DNA of 64,000 bases, taken from positions 16,793,501 to 16,857,500 of the forward strand of contig NC_085129.1 of NCBI RefSeq assembly GCF_030269925.1, written 5' to 3'. The notes under the pieces are model-generated. The model saw only the letters and a program-made list of their open reading frames with translations. It had not been told where the DNA came from and made no database searches. Positions 35,301 through 41,162 of the stretch are shown in pieces; position 1 is the stretch's first letter; each line of letters begins with the position of its first letter. A program made the translations under genes and the position numbers. Origin of the DNA: Bombyx mori (Eukaryota; Arthropoda; Insecta; Lepidoptera; Bombycidae).

Positions 35301-36880
35301 TACCAATTTAATAAATTAATAATTAAATTATTTTATTTGTAAATTATAAAAGCACTATAAACACAAAGCTGTAATCTTCGTCATGAAGATGATGCCAAGT
35401 GCGTGGTCAATCATCGTCGCCATAACCCATTTCTAAACCGCTGACGCTAACCCTCTTGATTTGATCTCGTTAAACAAAATATCGGTCGCCACAAAAAATA
35501 TACGAAAAGACATAGTAGACAGATAGTAGACCATCAGTTGACCGAGTAGACCTGGCTCACCTTAACGCGTTCCACGCCTGGCACGTCTCTGACCGATCCT
35601 TCGATGCTCCTGACGCACGACTGGCATGTCATACCGTTGATCGGTACCCTGACCGCCACCAGGTCCTGATCATTGTCGCTGTAACAAAAGAAAAGAAACA
35701 TCAGGATACCAAACTTCTCTTCTTCTTCTTTAGATATTTCTCTTCTTCTTTAGATAGAATCTTTAGATATTCTACTGTCCGTATATCATAATCGCTTTTA
35801 TTTTATTGCCCTTGTAGGCAGACGAGCACACGGCCCACCTGATGGTGAGTGGTTACCGTTGCCCATGGACTTCACCAATGCCAGGGGCAGAGCCAACCCG
35901 CTGCCGTTTGCCGTGTACAGGAAATACAAATTATAAGACACAGAAGAATAAGATAAAAGACAAAACCGAATGACCCTCAAACAGAAGCTCAAAATATAAA
36001 ACGGAAATACTGGCGAACCAAGTTAGGTCACAACCCTCAGTGGACTACCAGGCTAATGATTCAGACCATTGACACGCTGGAAAGGTCATAATTAACACAT
36101 AGAAATACAATGGCAGCGATGGTTTTGAAATAAATTGGAACTGTGTTAAAATACCTAAATTTTATAAATATTCTTTTTTTTTTATTGCATAGATGGGCGG
36201 ACGAGCTCACAGCCCACCTGGTGTTAAGTGGTTACCGGAGCCCATAGACATCTATAACGTAAATGTCGCCACCTACCTTGAGATATGAGTTCTAAGGTTT
36301 CAGTATAGTTACAACGACTGCCCCACACTTCAAACCGAAACGCATTACTGCTTCATGGCAGAAATAGGCGGGACGGTGGTGCCTACCCGCGCGGACTCAC
36401 AAGAGGTCCTACCACCAGTGATATAGACCAAGACAGAAACTTGTCAGGCGATTCGAAAGAGAAACAAAAGAAAAGAAATGGAACGAGGGCGGACGTGACT
36501 GGCAGCAGTGATTCTTTTCAATGCCTTCCTAAAAGACTTACAGGAACCAGACGACAAACGAACAAACCAACCGTACAAGTATGTACCTAATATTACATTA
36601 AGATTGTTAATAAAGGCTTCTTTATCTTAGCATTACTAACTCTGCTTGAATAGTCGCCGCAGTATTTTAAGACCAGGGTGTCTCCCGTGAGCTCTCATAC
36701 AGACCAGAACCCCTACATCTAAACACCGTAAACAGCCTTTTTCTCCTACCTAAGCCGAAAGTTCGGTTTTCGTCCCGCTGTACAGGGAAGAAAGTCTAAC
36801 TTTTCCTCCCTGGGTACTGACAAGTGCGCATGCGTGTTAGTGTCTACGTCTGCTCTCACGCACCTAAAATTCTCCGCCAT
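14211..36880 (-). CDS. ATP7: ATP7 copper-transporting P1B-type ATPase, whole gene model (27 coding exons)
   Basis: Pumps Cu(I) across the trans-Golgi or plasma membrane at the cost of ATP, loading secreted cuproenzymes and exporting excess copper (family knowledge). Joining 27 exons with GT-AG borders and consistent phases gives 1163 residues. Visible in order: four metal-binding domains (GMTCQSC at 21-27 and 119-125, GMTCASC at 205-211 and 282-288); TM1-TM2 (about 365-418) with an extracytosolic Met/His-rich loop; TM3-TM4 (about 440-490); TGES 569-572; CPC 696-698 in TM6; DKTGT with phosphorylated Asp740; SEHP 779-782; TGDN 962-965; GDGVND 1008-1013; YN 1073-1074 in TM7; MxxSS ending at 1105 in TM8; cytosolic tail 1118-1163. 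All catalytic motifs are intact. Vertebrate ATP7A/B have six metal-binding domains; four fits an insect ATP7. The start exon is the least certain part. Confidence 0.95.
14805..15010 (+). repeat. Unnamed interspersed repeat, copy 1 (ATP7 intron 26)
   Basis: AAAAGTCCACTGAATAAATC, ATCTCATTTCATTTAATTTC and ACTTAAAGGTCTTAGTTACC are shared in order with 21337-21572. Ends in CCCTTTAAAAAA; probably a LINE 3' end. Confidence 0.65.
15122..15192 (-). CDS. ATP7: ATP7 exon 26, TM8
   Basis: Acceptor TTGCAG, donor GTGAGT. Encodes [16 protein letters not shown]; the MxxSS element of TM8 is the third copper-site element. Ends with AC of Thr1117. Only 23 codons, easily missed by gene finders. Confidence 0.9.
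15270..15505 (+). mobile_element. BMC1-like LINE tail (ATP7 intron 25)
   Basis: ORF end and 3' UTR, antisense to ATP7, with an A-rich end near 15505. Confidence 0.8.
15740..15889 (-). CDS. ATP7: ATP7 exon 25, TM7
   Basis: Acceptor TTTCAG, donor GTAAGC, 50 whole codons (1044-1093). [19 protein letters not shown], then TM7 with Tyr1073-Asn1074, the second copper-coordinating pair. Confidence 0.93.
16150..16569 (-). repeat. Bm1 SINE, near full length, ends beside ATP7 exon 24
   Basis: Includes the tRNA-like head with B box (GGATTCGATCACCGG on the plus strand) and the AGGCCACGACGAC start, 24 bp from the exon 24 donor. Confidence 0.9.
16593..16703 (-). CDS. ATP7: ATP7 exon 24, GDGVND Mg-binding motif
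   Basis: Acceptor TTGCAG, donor GTCAGT, 37 whole codons (1007-1043). [10 protein letters not shown] and [11 protein letters not shown] are diagnostic of heavy-metal ATPases. A full-length Bm1 ends about 24 bp past the donor. Confidence 0.94.
16770..17302 (+). mobile_element. MITE family 1, with two nested inserts (ATP7 intron)
   Basis: Left end ATCGAAGGTTGAAAGGCTAA, right end CCTTTCACCGCTCGAT. Contains a fragment of MITE family 2 (about 16850-17085) and a LINE/SINE tail (17158-17252) bounded by TATTAAG duplicates. Confidence 0.72.
17158..17252 (+). repeat. Short LINE/SINE tail with 7-bp duplication
   Basis: CCTCCTGGCTGAGCCTTTGC to GCCTTCATTATAAAAAAAAA, flanked by TATTAAG on both sides; inserted in MITE family 1. 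Confidence 0.65.
17430..17575 (+). repeat. Imperfect tandem duplication, period about 86 bp (ATP7 intron 23)
   Basis: TTTGTGTGACACAAAA, AAGTCTTGC.GTG and AGCGATTAAGGTC occur in the same order twice; 27 bp from exon 23. Confidence 0.7.
17603..17695 (-). CDS. ATP7: ATP7 exon 23, P-domain
   Basis: Acceptor CTCCAG, donor GTGAGC, 31 whole codons (976-1006): [18 protein letters not shown], the LPxxK segment of the P-domain. Confidence 0.93.
17937..18222 (+). mobile_element. Second LINE family with internal deletion (ATP7 intron 22)
   Basis: [20 protein letters not shown], then a deletion of about 65 bp relative to the 3.8-kb copy, then the full 3' tail. Ends 52 bp from exon 22. Confidence 0.8.
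18275..18417 (-). CDS. ATP7: ATP7 exon 22, TGDN hinge
   Basis: Acceptor CCGCAG, donor GTGAGC. Residues 928-975: [11 protein letters not shown], then [10 protein letters not shown] (TGDN at 962-965), the P-domain hinge. Confidence 0.94.
18697..18832 (-). CDS. ATP7: ATP7 exon 21, end of nucleotide-binding domain
   Basis: Acceptor TTACAG, donor GTAAGT. Residues 883-927: [14 protein letters not shown] is the conserved GNREWM segment; ends [10 protein letters not shown]. Confidence 0.92.
18864..19132 (-). repeat. Bm1 SINE (ATP7 intron 20)
   Basis: Poly(T) left end to ATTACGCAAATTATAATTTG. A degraded plus-strand Bm1 tail follows at about 19235-19330. Confidence 0.88.
19410..19539 (-). CDS. ATP7: ATP7 exon 20, nucleotide-binding domain (variable part)
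   Basis: Acceptor TGACAG, donor GTGAGT. Residues 839-882, a lineage-specific loop ([15 protein letters not shown] then a Ser/Ala-rich run). Weak motif content, but borders and phase fit exactly. Confidence 0.82.
19788..19990 (-). mobile_element. BMC1-like LINE tail (ATP7 intron 20)
   Basis: Diverged copy; retains GCTTCGCAGAATCTACCACC and GAAGATCCGGCGAGAAGCTC. Confidence 0.75.
20318..20405 (+). repeat. Same short tail, second copy (ATP7 intron 19)
   Basis: CCTTCTGGCTGAGCCTTTGC to CATCAATCATAAAAAGAAA. Confidence 0.65.
20451..20610 (-). CDS. ATP7: ATP7 exon 19, nucleotide-binding domain
   Basis: Acceptor CCTCAG, donor GTATGT after AA. Residues 786-839 include the [10 protein letters not shown] stretch corresponding to the GxGxxG nucleotide-binding turn, with Ala-Ala-Pro-Gly-Cys-Gly here. 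Confidence 0.88.
20961..21117 (-). CDS. ATP7: ATP7 exon 18, phosphorylation site
   Basis: Acceptor TTGCAG, donor GTACGC. Begins [11 protein letters not shown]; Asp740 is the phosphorylated residue. SEHP at 779-782 is the conserved nucleotide-binding motif whose His is mutated in Wilson disease. A Bm1 SINE lies about 12 bp upstream of the acceptor. Confidence 0.95.
21130..21336 (+). repeat. Bm1 SINE next to ATP7 exon 18 acceptor
   Basis: Antisense to ATP7; begins about 12 bp upstream of the acceptor and runs into the unnamed repeat at 21337. Poly(A) missing. Confidence 0.85.
21337..21572 (+). repeat. Unnamed interspersed repeat, copy 2 (ATP7 intron 17)
   Basis: Same modules as 14805-15010 with a short internal duplication of ATTTCATTTCA. 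Directly abuts a Bm1. Confidence 0.65.
21610..21810 (-). CDS. ATP7: ATP7 exon 17, TM6 with CPC copper site
   Basis: Acceptor CGCCAG, donor GTCAGG, 67 whole codons (667-733). Contains [16 protein letters not shown]; Cys696-Pro-Cys698 is the intramembrane copper ligand pair defining this subclass. Ends [10 protein letters not shown]. Strikingly GC-rich, as are exons 18-19. Confidence 0.95.
22156..22255 (-). CDS. ATP7: ATP7 exon 16, TM5
   Basis: Acceptor CGAAG, donor GTGAGT. Starts with the last base of Gly633, then [15 protein letters not shown] of TM5; ends in phase 0 at residue 666. Confidence 0.9.
22364..22450 (+). mobile_element. Second LINE family, 3' tail fragment
   Basis: ACGGTAGGCAGCGGCTTG to GGCGGCAATAAAAATAAAA. 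Confidence 0.7.
22453..23083. other. ATP7 intron 15, left part
   Basis: AT-rich with T and A runs, no repeat recognised. Confidence 0.45.
23084..23249 (+). repeat. Bm1 SINE 3' half (ATP7 intron 15)
   Basis: GGTTTGAAGGGTGGGGCAGC to AAGCAATAAAAAAAAAG. Confidence 0.88.
23310..23469 (-). CDS. ATP7: ATP7 exon 15, end of actuator domain
   Basis: Acceptor CTACAG, donor GTGGGT after GCGGG. Residues 580-632: [15 protein letters not shown] and ADTMAG lead into TM5. A Bm1 tail ends 60 bp past the donor. Confidence 0.9.
23858..23966 (-). CDS. ATP7: ATP7 exon 14, actuator domain with TGES
   Basis: Acceptor CTGCAG, donor GTCGGT. Residues 544-580 contain [14 protein letters not shown] (569-572) is the dephosphorylation motif of the actuator domain. 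Confidence 0.93.
24239..24415 (-). mobile_element. Second LINE family, 3' tail (ATP7 intron 13)
   Basis: ATTGCTCATTGTAGGCAGAC to CGCTCGGGAAACATCG; sense with ATP7. Confidence 0.78.
24916..25056 (-). CDS. ATP7: ATP7 exon 13, stalk before the actuator domain
   Basis: Acceptor TTCCAG, donor GTGAGT, 47 whole codons (497-543). Begins [13 protein letters not shown] and ends LVERGDILK, the usual entry to the actuator domain. Confidence 0.92.
25437..25572 (-). CDS. ATP7: ATP7 exon 12, TM3 and TM4
   Basis: Acceptor CCGCAG, donor GTGGGT. Residues 451-496: the rest of TM3, then [19 protein letters not shown] of TM4, a near-invariant stretch of Cu-ATPases. Confidence 0.92.
25739..26005 (+). mobile_element. 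Second LINE family, ORF end and partial tail (ATP7 intron 11)
   Basis: GAGGAATTGTTAGAGATGAT to GACCGTAACCACTCACCTG; the 3' end is missing. Confidence 0.75.
26279..26376 (-). CDS. ATP7: ATP7 exon 11, amphipathic platform and start of TM3
   Basis: Acceptor TTTTCAG, donor GTATGT. Carries the GG kink ([12 protein letters not shown]) that forms the copper entry platform in CopA-type pumps, then NMDVLIAM of TM3. Ends with two bases of residue 451. Confidence 0.92.
26708..26800 (-). mobile_element. Second LINE family, tail fragment
   Basis: GGTCCACCTGACGGTGAGTG to CCTGAGCTGCGGC; followed by a weak Bm1-like stretch to about 26870. Confidence 0.55.
27136..27322 (-). CDS. ATP7: ATP7 exon 10, TM1 and TM2
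   Basis: Acceptor CACCAG, donor GTAGAA. Residues 356-418: [10 protein letters not shown] lead-in, TM1, a loop rich in Met and His ([13 protein letters not shown]), then TM2. The loop resembles the copper-release loop of ATP7A. Confidence 0.92.
27350..27548 (-). repeat. Bm1 SINE (ATP7 intron 9)
   Basis: Starts 28 bp upstream of the exon 10 acceptor. Confidence 0.85.
27560..27775 (-). mobile_element. Second LINE family, 3' tail (ATP7 intron 9)
   Basis: AATGCCCTTGTAGGCAGAC to GATACGTGGCAACGCACTG. Confidence 0.78.
27886..27970 (+). repeat. GC-rich minisatellite beside ATP7 exon 9
   Basis: Three to four units of about 26 bp built on GTCCCCCGGTCCAGGTC and CCACC, 5 bp from the exon 9 donor. Confidence 0.8.
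27976..28104 (-). CDS. ATP7: ATP7 exon 9, rest of metal-binding domain 4
   Basis: Acceptor TCCAG, donor GTAGGT. Begins [13 protein letters not shown] and runs to residue 355, the linker to the membrane domain. A GC-rich minisatellite starts about 5 bp after the donor. Confidence 0.88.
28350..28750 (+). mobile_element. Non-autonomous Helitron, family A (copy in ATP7 intron 8)
   Basis: Shares the head AATACGT.AAGCAAAAACTTTG and the tail hairpin AGTCGAATTTCGACT followed by GGGACC with copies at 49198, 50891 and 53871. The 5' TC is eroded; contains an internal inverted GGAG...CTCC duplication. Confidence 0.7.
28789..28889 (-). CDS. ATP7: ATP7 exon 8, start of metal-binding domain 4
   Basis: Long polypyrimidine acceptor (TTTTCAG), donor GTTAGT after AA. 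Residues 280-312 include the fourth motif GMTCASC (Cys285, Cys288). A Helitron-like repeat ends 38 bp beyond the donor. Confidence 0.88.
29026..29290. mobile_element. MITE family 3 (ATP7 intron 7)
   Basis: About 45-bp inverted ends: GTGCCCTACGCGGCGCACTG and ATTACTTCAGTGCGCCACGC. The second copy is at 58357-58832. Confidence 0.8.
29292..29858. mobile_element. AT-rich DNA-transposon remnant candidate
   Basis: Imperfect inverted ends CAGGGCCGGATTTAAAC and GTGTAAATCCACCACTG, with subterminal CCTGGGCACCGG..CCGCCCC against GCCGCCC..CCGCCCTGGG. The interior is over 80% A/T with no ORF. Lies in ATP7 intron 7. Confidence 0.5.
29932..30098 (-). CDS. ATP7: ATP7 exon 7, rest of metal-binding domain 3
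   Basis: Acceptor TCCCAG, donor GTAAGT. Starts [16 protein letters not shown], a segment highly conserved in ATP7 proteins, and ends in phase 0 after residue 279. A LINE tail lies 25 bp upstream of the acceptor. Confidence 0.9.
30124..30277 (+). mobile_element. Second LINE family, 3' tail (ATP7 intron 6)
   Basis: TTCAAACGAGGCTTTTGGAG to AAGGGCAATAAAAAAATA. Confidence 0.78.
30278..30939. other. ATP7 intron 6, unique part
   Basis: Contains TGATTGGCCA (30631) and TGACGTCA (30645) near ACCAATAAC: a CCAAT/CRE-like cluster, otherwise nothing. Confidence 0.4.
30940..31047 (-). CDS. ATP7: ATP7 exon 6, start of metal-binding domain 3
   Basis: Acceptor GTTCAG, donor GTAAGT. Residues 188-223: a Pro/Ala-rich linker, then the third motif GMTCASC (Cys208, Cys211). 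Confidence 0.9.
31180..31423 (-). repeat. Bm1 SINE (ATP7 intron 5)
   Basis: Poly(T) to GACGTCCTACCACCAGTAA. Confidence 0.87.
31525..31781 (-). repeat. Bm1 SINE 5' two-thirds with tRNA-like head
   Basis: Retains GCGGGATTCGAACCTCG (B box) and CTTTAGGCCACAACGAC; diverged. Confidence 0.8.
32416..32657 (-). repeat. Bm1 SINE (ATP7 intron 5)
   Basis: Poly(T) to AGAGGTCCTAGCACCA. Confidence 0.88.
32835..33005 (-). CDS. ATP7: ATP7 exon 5, rest of metal-binding domain 2
   Basis: Acceptor TGCACAG; donor GTGGGT at 32834. A GT ten bases upstream (after 32845) would end in phase 0 and break the frame with exon 6, so the distal donor was chosen. Residues 131-187 include the [13 protein letters not shown] helix. 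Confidence 0.85.
33124..33356 (-). repeat. Bm1 SINE (ATP7 intron 4)
   Basis: A further degraded Bm1-like stretch follows at about 33738-33890. Confidence 0.82.
33944..34074 (-). CDS. ATP7: ATP7 exon 4, start of metal-binding domain 2
   Basis: Acceptor CAACAG, donor GTGGGT. Residues 87-130: a short linker, then the second GMTCQSC (Cys122, Cys125). Ends in phase 1. Confidence 0.9.
34152..34632. mobile_element. MITE family 2, AT-rich palindromic repeat (ATP7 intron 3)
   Basis: The left block (GACCCCCTTCAAAACGTCGG) recurs inverted at about 17030-17050. The centre (34387-34533) is a self-complementary stretch built on TTATTTTATTGTAAAAAAGC and its complement. Confidence 0.6.
34830..34954 (-). CDS. 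ATP7: ATP7 exon 3, second half of metal-binding domain 1
   Basis: Acceptor TTCAG, donor GTAAGC. Residues 46-86 complete the ferredoxin-like fold (AGYIRYDP strand, then the helix leading to MGFEV). Ends with two bases of Arg87. Confidence 0.9.
34992..35254 (+). repeat. Bm1 SINE (ATP7 intron 2)
   Basis: CGCAAAATTATATTTGCGTA to GAGCAATAAAAAAAA; antisense to ATP7. Confidence 0.87.
35561..35678 (-). CDS. ATP7: ATP7 exon 2, first half of metal-binding domain 1
   Basis: Acceptor TTACAG, donor GTGAGC. Residues 6-45 carry the first GMTCQSC copper-binding motif (Cys24 and Cys27). The exon starts with one base completing a codon and ends in phase 0, so any leader exon must end with two spare bases. 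Confidence 0.9.
35793..35910 (-). mobile_element. Second LINE family, 3' tail (ATP7 intron 1)
   Basis: ATTGCCCTTGTAGGCAGACG to AGAGCCAACCCGCTGCC. Confidence 0.78.
36174..36420 (-). repeat. Bm1 SINE (ATP7 intron 1)
   Basis: Poly(T) to GAGGTCCTACCACCAGTG. Confidence 0.9.
36421..36863. other. ATP7 intron 1, part next to exon 1
   Basis: Nothing recognised except a T-rich CTCCTACCTAAG, perhaps a BMC1 tail end, near 36740. Confidence 0.4.
36864..36880 (-). CDS. ATP7: ATP7 exon 1 (leader exon, preferred start)
   Basis: Encodes MAENF plus two bases (AG) before a GTGCGT donor. With the first base of exon 2 this gives Ser, so the frame runs straight into the first metal-binding domain. The ATG context is good (ACAACAATGG). 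Chosen because it is the nearest upstream ATG exon with the right phase, and because it gives a short N-terminus as in other insect ATP7 proteins. A phase-compatible alternative lies at 57047-57099. Confidence 0.6.
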
Positions 36881-37000
36881 TGTTGTGCTCGGGCAATTTG
36901 CAATATTGTGTATGACAGCTTTGACAATAAGCTGACATGACGCTTGTTCATAGATGATACACTTAATATTTGGCGCTTGTTTGTTTTTTCTGCTCTACTC
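36881..37000 (-). promoter_or_regulatory. Probable ATP7 proximal promoter and 5' UTR
   Basis: About 120 bp of repeat-free sequence upstream of the MAENF start, AT-rich with CAATATTGCAAATTGC near the ATG. No clear TATA box. Called from position only. Confidence 0.3.
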
Positions 37001-38121
37001 GTTTTGTATTTTCGACGCGTTTTGAGTGTGTATCTATCGGGCTGTTTTTATTTATTTTCAACGATCACTGCTTTATTATTAGGGATTCCAACCCTGCCTG
37101 CCTTGTACGACAATTGCTTCTACACTGGACACCGAAGATCGCTCACACGTTTGACTTGAAATGTGTGAATTGTGGGATAGCATTTAATCATAACAATTCC
37201 ATAGGCCGTCGACCCTTGGACAGTGTTACAGCATTATATGGTTGGATCATATTATATGGTTGGACCCTTGGACAGTATTATATGGTACCTTAGTTAATAA
37301 TAATTGAAGGTGAATACACTAGGTATATAACACGTTGTGTTTTATTTTTTTCGACGCCTTTTAGGTAAATCCATACCTGATATATATTTATTTAGACATT
37401 TACAAGAATATCCAATGGATATAATAAACATTTACTTATGCTTAAATAAGATAATATTCAGATCTTTTATACAGATTGTAACATAACCTAACTTTTACTA
37501 AATCATTATTAACACTGCTCTCAGATTGAGAAAACTTTGAGAATTTTCAGCAAGGTACTGTTAAATCTGAATCTAATAATTCATATTAGTTTCATCACGT
37601 TACATTCGGGCCCAAAAATGTATGTAATCGTTTCAGTCTCCTTTAATAGTTAAGTATTAAACAAAGATGAGTTCATCAGACAGTTCTTATTCAATTAGTA
37701 GTCGTTTATTTAAAAATAAAAAAACAGTTAAATTGTTTTTTTTATGAGCGGGGGGCTACGCCCTCTCAACCCCCAGCCACGGCTGCGCCCCTGGACCCCG
37801 GCTCGGTACTCCACGGGTGCTAGGTTTTTTACAATGTCGAACTTTCGGCCTGGTAGGAGAAAAAATAGTATGTGCGCCGCGGGAAAAAAGTAGGACATCT
37901 CATCCCGCATGTTTGGTAATGTACTATTTCCAACCGCAATTCATATACAAGATGCAACCTTCAGAAGGGCACGTGTCATTCGCAATAACGTAAACGAGGA
38001 AATATTATCTCATTATATAGATAATACATACATAAACCTTCAGTGCTGTTAGAGTTTAACTTATTTAAATAAACATAAAATGATAACAATAGAGGTAAGA
38101 AAACTACAAAATTAACTTAAA
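37001..38121. other. Region upstream of ATP7 exon 1
   Basis: AT-rich. A GC-rich patch at 37745-37830 (ACGCCCTCTCAACCCCCAGC) resembles a repeat tail preceded by poly(T). No exon with convincing borders. Confidence 0.4.
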
Positions 38122-38400
38122 CTAAAACATATCTCGGCATTCGGCTTATCTCTCCTCTTAACAGCTTGTCTTTCGACAAAGGCCTCCTCTAAGGATTTCC
38201 ATTTGCTTCTGTCTTTTGCTGTACGTAACCATCTTGGTCCAGCTACTTGCCTCAAGTCATCTTCCCATCGCTTTGGCCGTCTTCCTCTAGTTCTTCTGTT
38301 TTATCTAGGACACCATTCCGTTGTTATTATGTTCTATTTCTCTTTCTTTTTTCTCATCATATGTCCCGTCCAACGCCATTTTAATTTTCTGTATATTGAT
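38122..38400 (-). mobile_element. LINE ORF2 C-terminus, RTE-like
   Basis: The minus strand encodes RPKRWEDDLRQVAGPRWLRT followed by KWKSLEEAFVE, a signature of RTE-type and related LINE ORFs. Degenerate beyond about 38300. Confidence 0.65.
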
Positions 38401-38650
38401 TGAACTTTTCCAAATTTAGTCTCTCCTTTTGATATATAGATAATAAGGCATGAATAAGAAAAACGGTAGACTAGAGACAGACCTGGGCCTTTGTTTGCTT
38501 CTGCATCATCAGATATTAGCCGTTACCATCGAATACCCGTTCTGGATGGCACCACCATTTAAATCGGATCCTCTGGCCTCCCTGACATTATAGCCCATAG
38601 ACATAGAATCACAAACAGCACCTACCATAGTGTAGTCGTAATTTGCACTG

Positions 38651-38742
38651 TATTTTATTTTATTGCTTAGACGAGTGAACTAAGCTCGCCTGGCGTTAAG
38701 TGGTTACCGAAACCCATAGACATCGACGACGCAAAAACTGCG
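38651..38742 (-). repeat. Bm1 SINE 3' fragment
   Basis: ATTGCTTAGACGAGTGAAC to GACATCGACGACGCAAA. Confidence 0.7.
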
Positions 38743-38954
38743 GTGTAAATGACCAGACCTACCTACTCGTGTCGATTTCAATATATGTATTTAATATATT
38801 TATTACACGTCATGCAAAATTTACATTGGCGGATTTAATGCCTAAGGCATTCTCTACCAGTCAACCAAAGGTAGTGCAGAGTAAATTGTGGTAAGTGCAA
38901 TGAAATTTATATTAAATTACAAATACATACACAAATATATATTTACACACCGTA

Positions 38955-39193
38955 TCTACTAATATACAAATCTAGTGGTTTTTACGGATGTTCCGTTATA
39001 ACTACTGAACCATGCATCCGATTGACTTGAAACTTGGTATCCGTGTAGAAAATACATGTACTTAATGGATAGGCTAATGAGTGTTGGACTCCCTATACCA
39101 GTTGCGGGGGCGTTAATGATGAGAATCTTTGTGGGGGGTGAGAAATAATAATGTTAATTTTAAATGTTCAGCGAAGCGGACTGGTACAGCTAG
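38955..39193 (+). mobile_element. Short non-autonomous Helitron, family B
   Basis: A|TCTACTAATATACAAATCTA ... ACTGGTACAGCTAG|T, 239 bp, 50 bp upstream of mariner copy 2. Confidence 0.65.
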
Positions 39194-39243
39194 TACAATA
39201 TATATATCTGTAGTTGAGAACCAATAATGAGCGTATGTAACTA

Positions 39244-40203
39244 GTCAGGTCATAAGTATTGTCACACAGTAAAAACTTTTCTTTTAGAATGCTGGCCACA
39301 AAAAAAGTTTATTGAATTCGAATTTCGAATTGTTCATGAAAATAAAAATATATACTTTTAGAATTTTACTCATTTTTAAATATGGAGTGGACGCTTAGAG
39401 AAGACCGTGTTGCAGTTATTGCGTTGCATCGTTGCGGTTACGCGCCAATTCAAATTTTTAACATACTGAAAAATTTGAATATAACCAAAAGATTCGTTTA
39501 TCGTACCATCAAACGATACAATGAAGACTAGTGTAGATGACAGGTCAAGAAGTGGTCGCCCTCGGTCTGTTAGGACTCCAGCAGTGATAAAAGCTGTGAA
39601 GGCGCGAATTCAAAGAAATCCCAAACGTAAGCAGAAACTGTTGGCCCTTCAGATGGGGTTAAGCAGAACCACGGTGAAAAGGGTGTTAAATGAAGACTTA
39701 GGGCTTCGGGCATATCGAAGAAAAACAGGACATCGTTTGAATGCTCGTCTAATGGACCTGAGACTGAAGAGATGCCGCGCTTTGTTGAAGCGGTACGCGG
39801 GAAAAAAATATCGGGAAATTCTTTTTTCGGATTAAAAAATTTTTACCGTAGAAGAGAGCTACAACAAACAAAATGATAAGGTGTACGCACACAGTAGTGA
39901 ATAAGCGAGCAACCGTATTCCGCGTGTCCAACGAGGTCATTTTCCATCCTCGCTCATGGTATGGTTGGGAGTTTCTTATTGGGGCTTAACAGAGGTACAT
40001 TTTTGTGAGAAAGGTGTAAAAACGAATGCAGTTGTGTATCAAAATACAGTCCTGACGAACCTTGTGGAGCCTGTTTCTCATACCATGTTCAATAACAGGC
40101 ACTGGGTATTCCAACAAGATTCGGCGCCAGCTCATAGAGCGAAGAGCACACAAGACTGGCTGGCGGCGCGTGAAATCGGCTTCATCCGGCACGAAGACTG
40201 GCC
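39244..40203 (+). pseudogene. Mariner-like element copy 2, 3'-truncated
   Basis: Same left terminus as copy 1 (TA at 39242-39243) and very high identity, but with different lesions: a 2-bp deletion near 39530, a GAA-to-TAA change beside the first catalytic Asp, and a stop near 39901. It ends abruptly at HEDWP and is joined to a Bm1 fragment. The right inverted repeat is missing. Confidence 0.85.
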
Positions 40204-40213
40204 TGTCCGAAGA

Positions 40214-40320
40214 CAGCTGTTCCGCCCTTCGAACCGAAAAGCATTACTGCTTCACGGCAGAAATAGGCGGGGTGGTAGCACCTACCCGCGCGGACCCACA
40301 AGAACTCCTACCACCAGTAA
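40214..40320 (-). repeat. Bm1 SINE internal fragment at mariner breakpoint
   Basis: GCTGTTCCGCCCTTCGAACC to CTCCTACCACCAGTAA, with mariner copy 2 on the left and a MITE stub on the right. Confidence 0.82.
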
Positions 40321-40329
40321 TATCATCAA

Positions 40330-40452
40330 ATCAATTAAAAACATTCAACTGTTGATGCTGATACCAAATAAAACTAACCTTTAATTACAAAGATAAATGT
40401 CGCGTGTTAAGCGAAATATCGCTTAAACCAAATAGCCTTTGATCCCTCGATC
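40330..40452 (+). mobile_element. MITE family 1, right-end fragment
   Basis: TTGATGCTGATACCAAATAAA through CCAAATAGCCTTTGATCCCT. Joined directly to the Bm1 fragment that truncates mariner copy 2. Confidence 0.7.
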
Positions 40453-40818
40453 TTTTTTTATTAATTTTAAAAGTTCCTATGCGACAACCCTAGCGCGTTG
40501 CGTCCGTTCGTCCATTAAAAAGTATAATATTCGTTTCATCAATCAACTGTTTAAACTTACTTTAATTTATGGCAAAATTTTAGACTCTCTTATTATATTA
40601 TGTAAACACTTAAGTATTATATTTTTTACTTCATTTATTTCAGAGTTTGCATCCATATTATATTCATTAACAATAACATTTCACCTAGAATACAAAAATA
40701 TAAATAAAAGCAATAATAACAATCTCCGACTGTTTTTTAATCTTATATGTGTTTTGGTGTGCAATAAAGTTTACTCTCTCTCTATATAAATATATGTAAA
40801 AAATATAAAAGAAAAATT

Positions 40819-41040
40819 CGGTTTGAAGGGTGGGGCAGCCGTTGTAATTAAACTGAGATCCTAGAACTTATATCTCAAGGTGGGTGGCGCATTTACGTTG
40901 TAGATGTCTATGGGTTTCAGTAACCACATAACACCAGGTAGGCTGTGACCTCATCCACCATTTAAACAATAAAAAAAAATCTTCAGTATCCACTTAACAC
41001 CAGATGGGCCGCGAGCTCATCCACCGCTCTAAGCAATATA
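40819..41040 (+). repeat. Two Bm1 3' tails in tandem
   Basis: First tail 40819-40977 with poly(A), then a second, shorter tail 40981-41040 (CACTTAACACCAGATGGGCC to AAGCAATATAAAAAATA). Confidence 0.8.
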
Positions 41041-41108
41041 AAAAATAAAATAAAAATACTTCACATTTAGAGTTTTCATCGTAATTACAATAGATCACTA
41101 AGACTTAC

Positions 41109-41162
41109 CGAAAGTTCGAGACGCGTATACATCGGTTCTTCCGTTTTTCTAATGGAAGACAT
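41109..41162 (-). CDS. Candidate leader exon, phase 0
   Basis: 18 codons reading MSSIRKTEEPMYTRLELS, with a strong GTAAGTCT donor and a plausible 5' UTR and Kozak context (GTGAAATG). It ends in phase 0, so direct splicing to ATP7 exon 2 would hit a stop (CGA CAA TGA); an unseen linker exon or another gene would be needed. An overlapping frame (41109-41308, open for 67 codons) does have the right phase but looks non-coding. Confidence 0.35.

Noticed and set aside
36944..37293. Overlapping plus-strand frames of 71 and 107 codons
   Set aside because: AT-rich, no domains, upstream of and antisense to ATP7 exon 1; no splice or start support.
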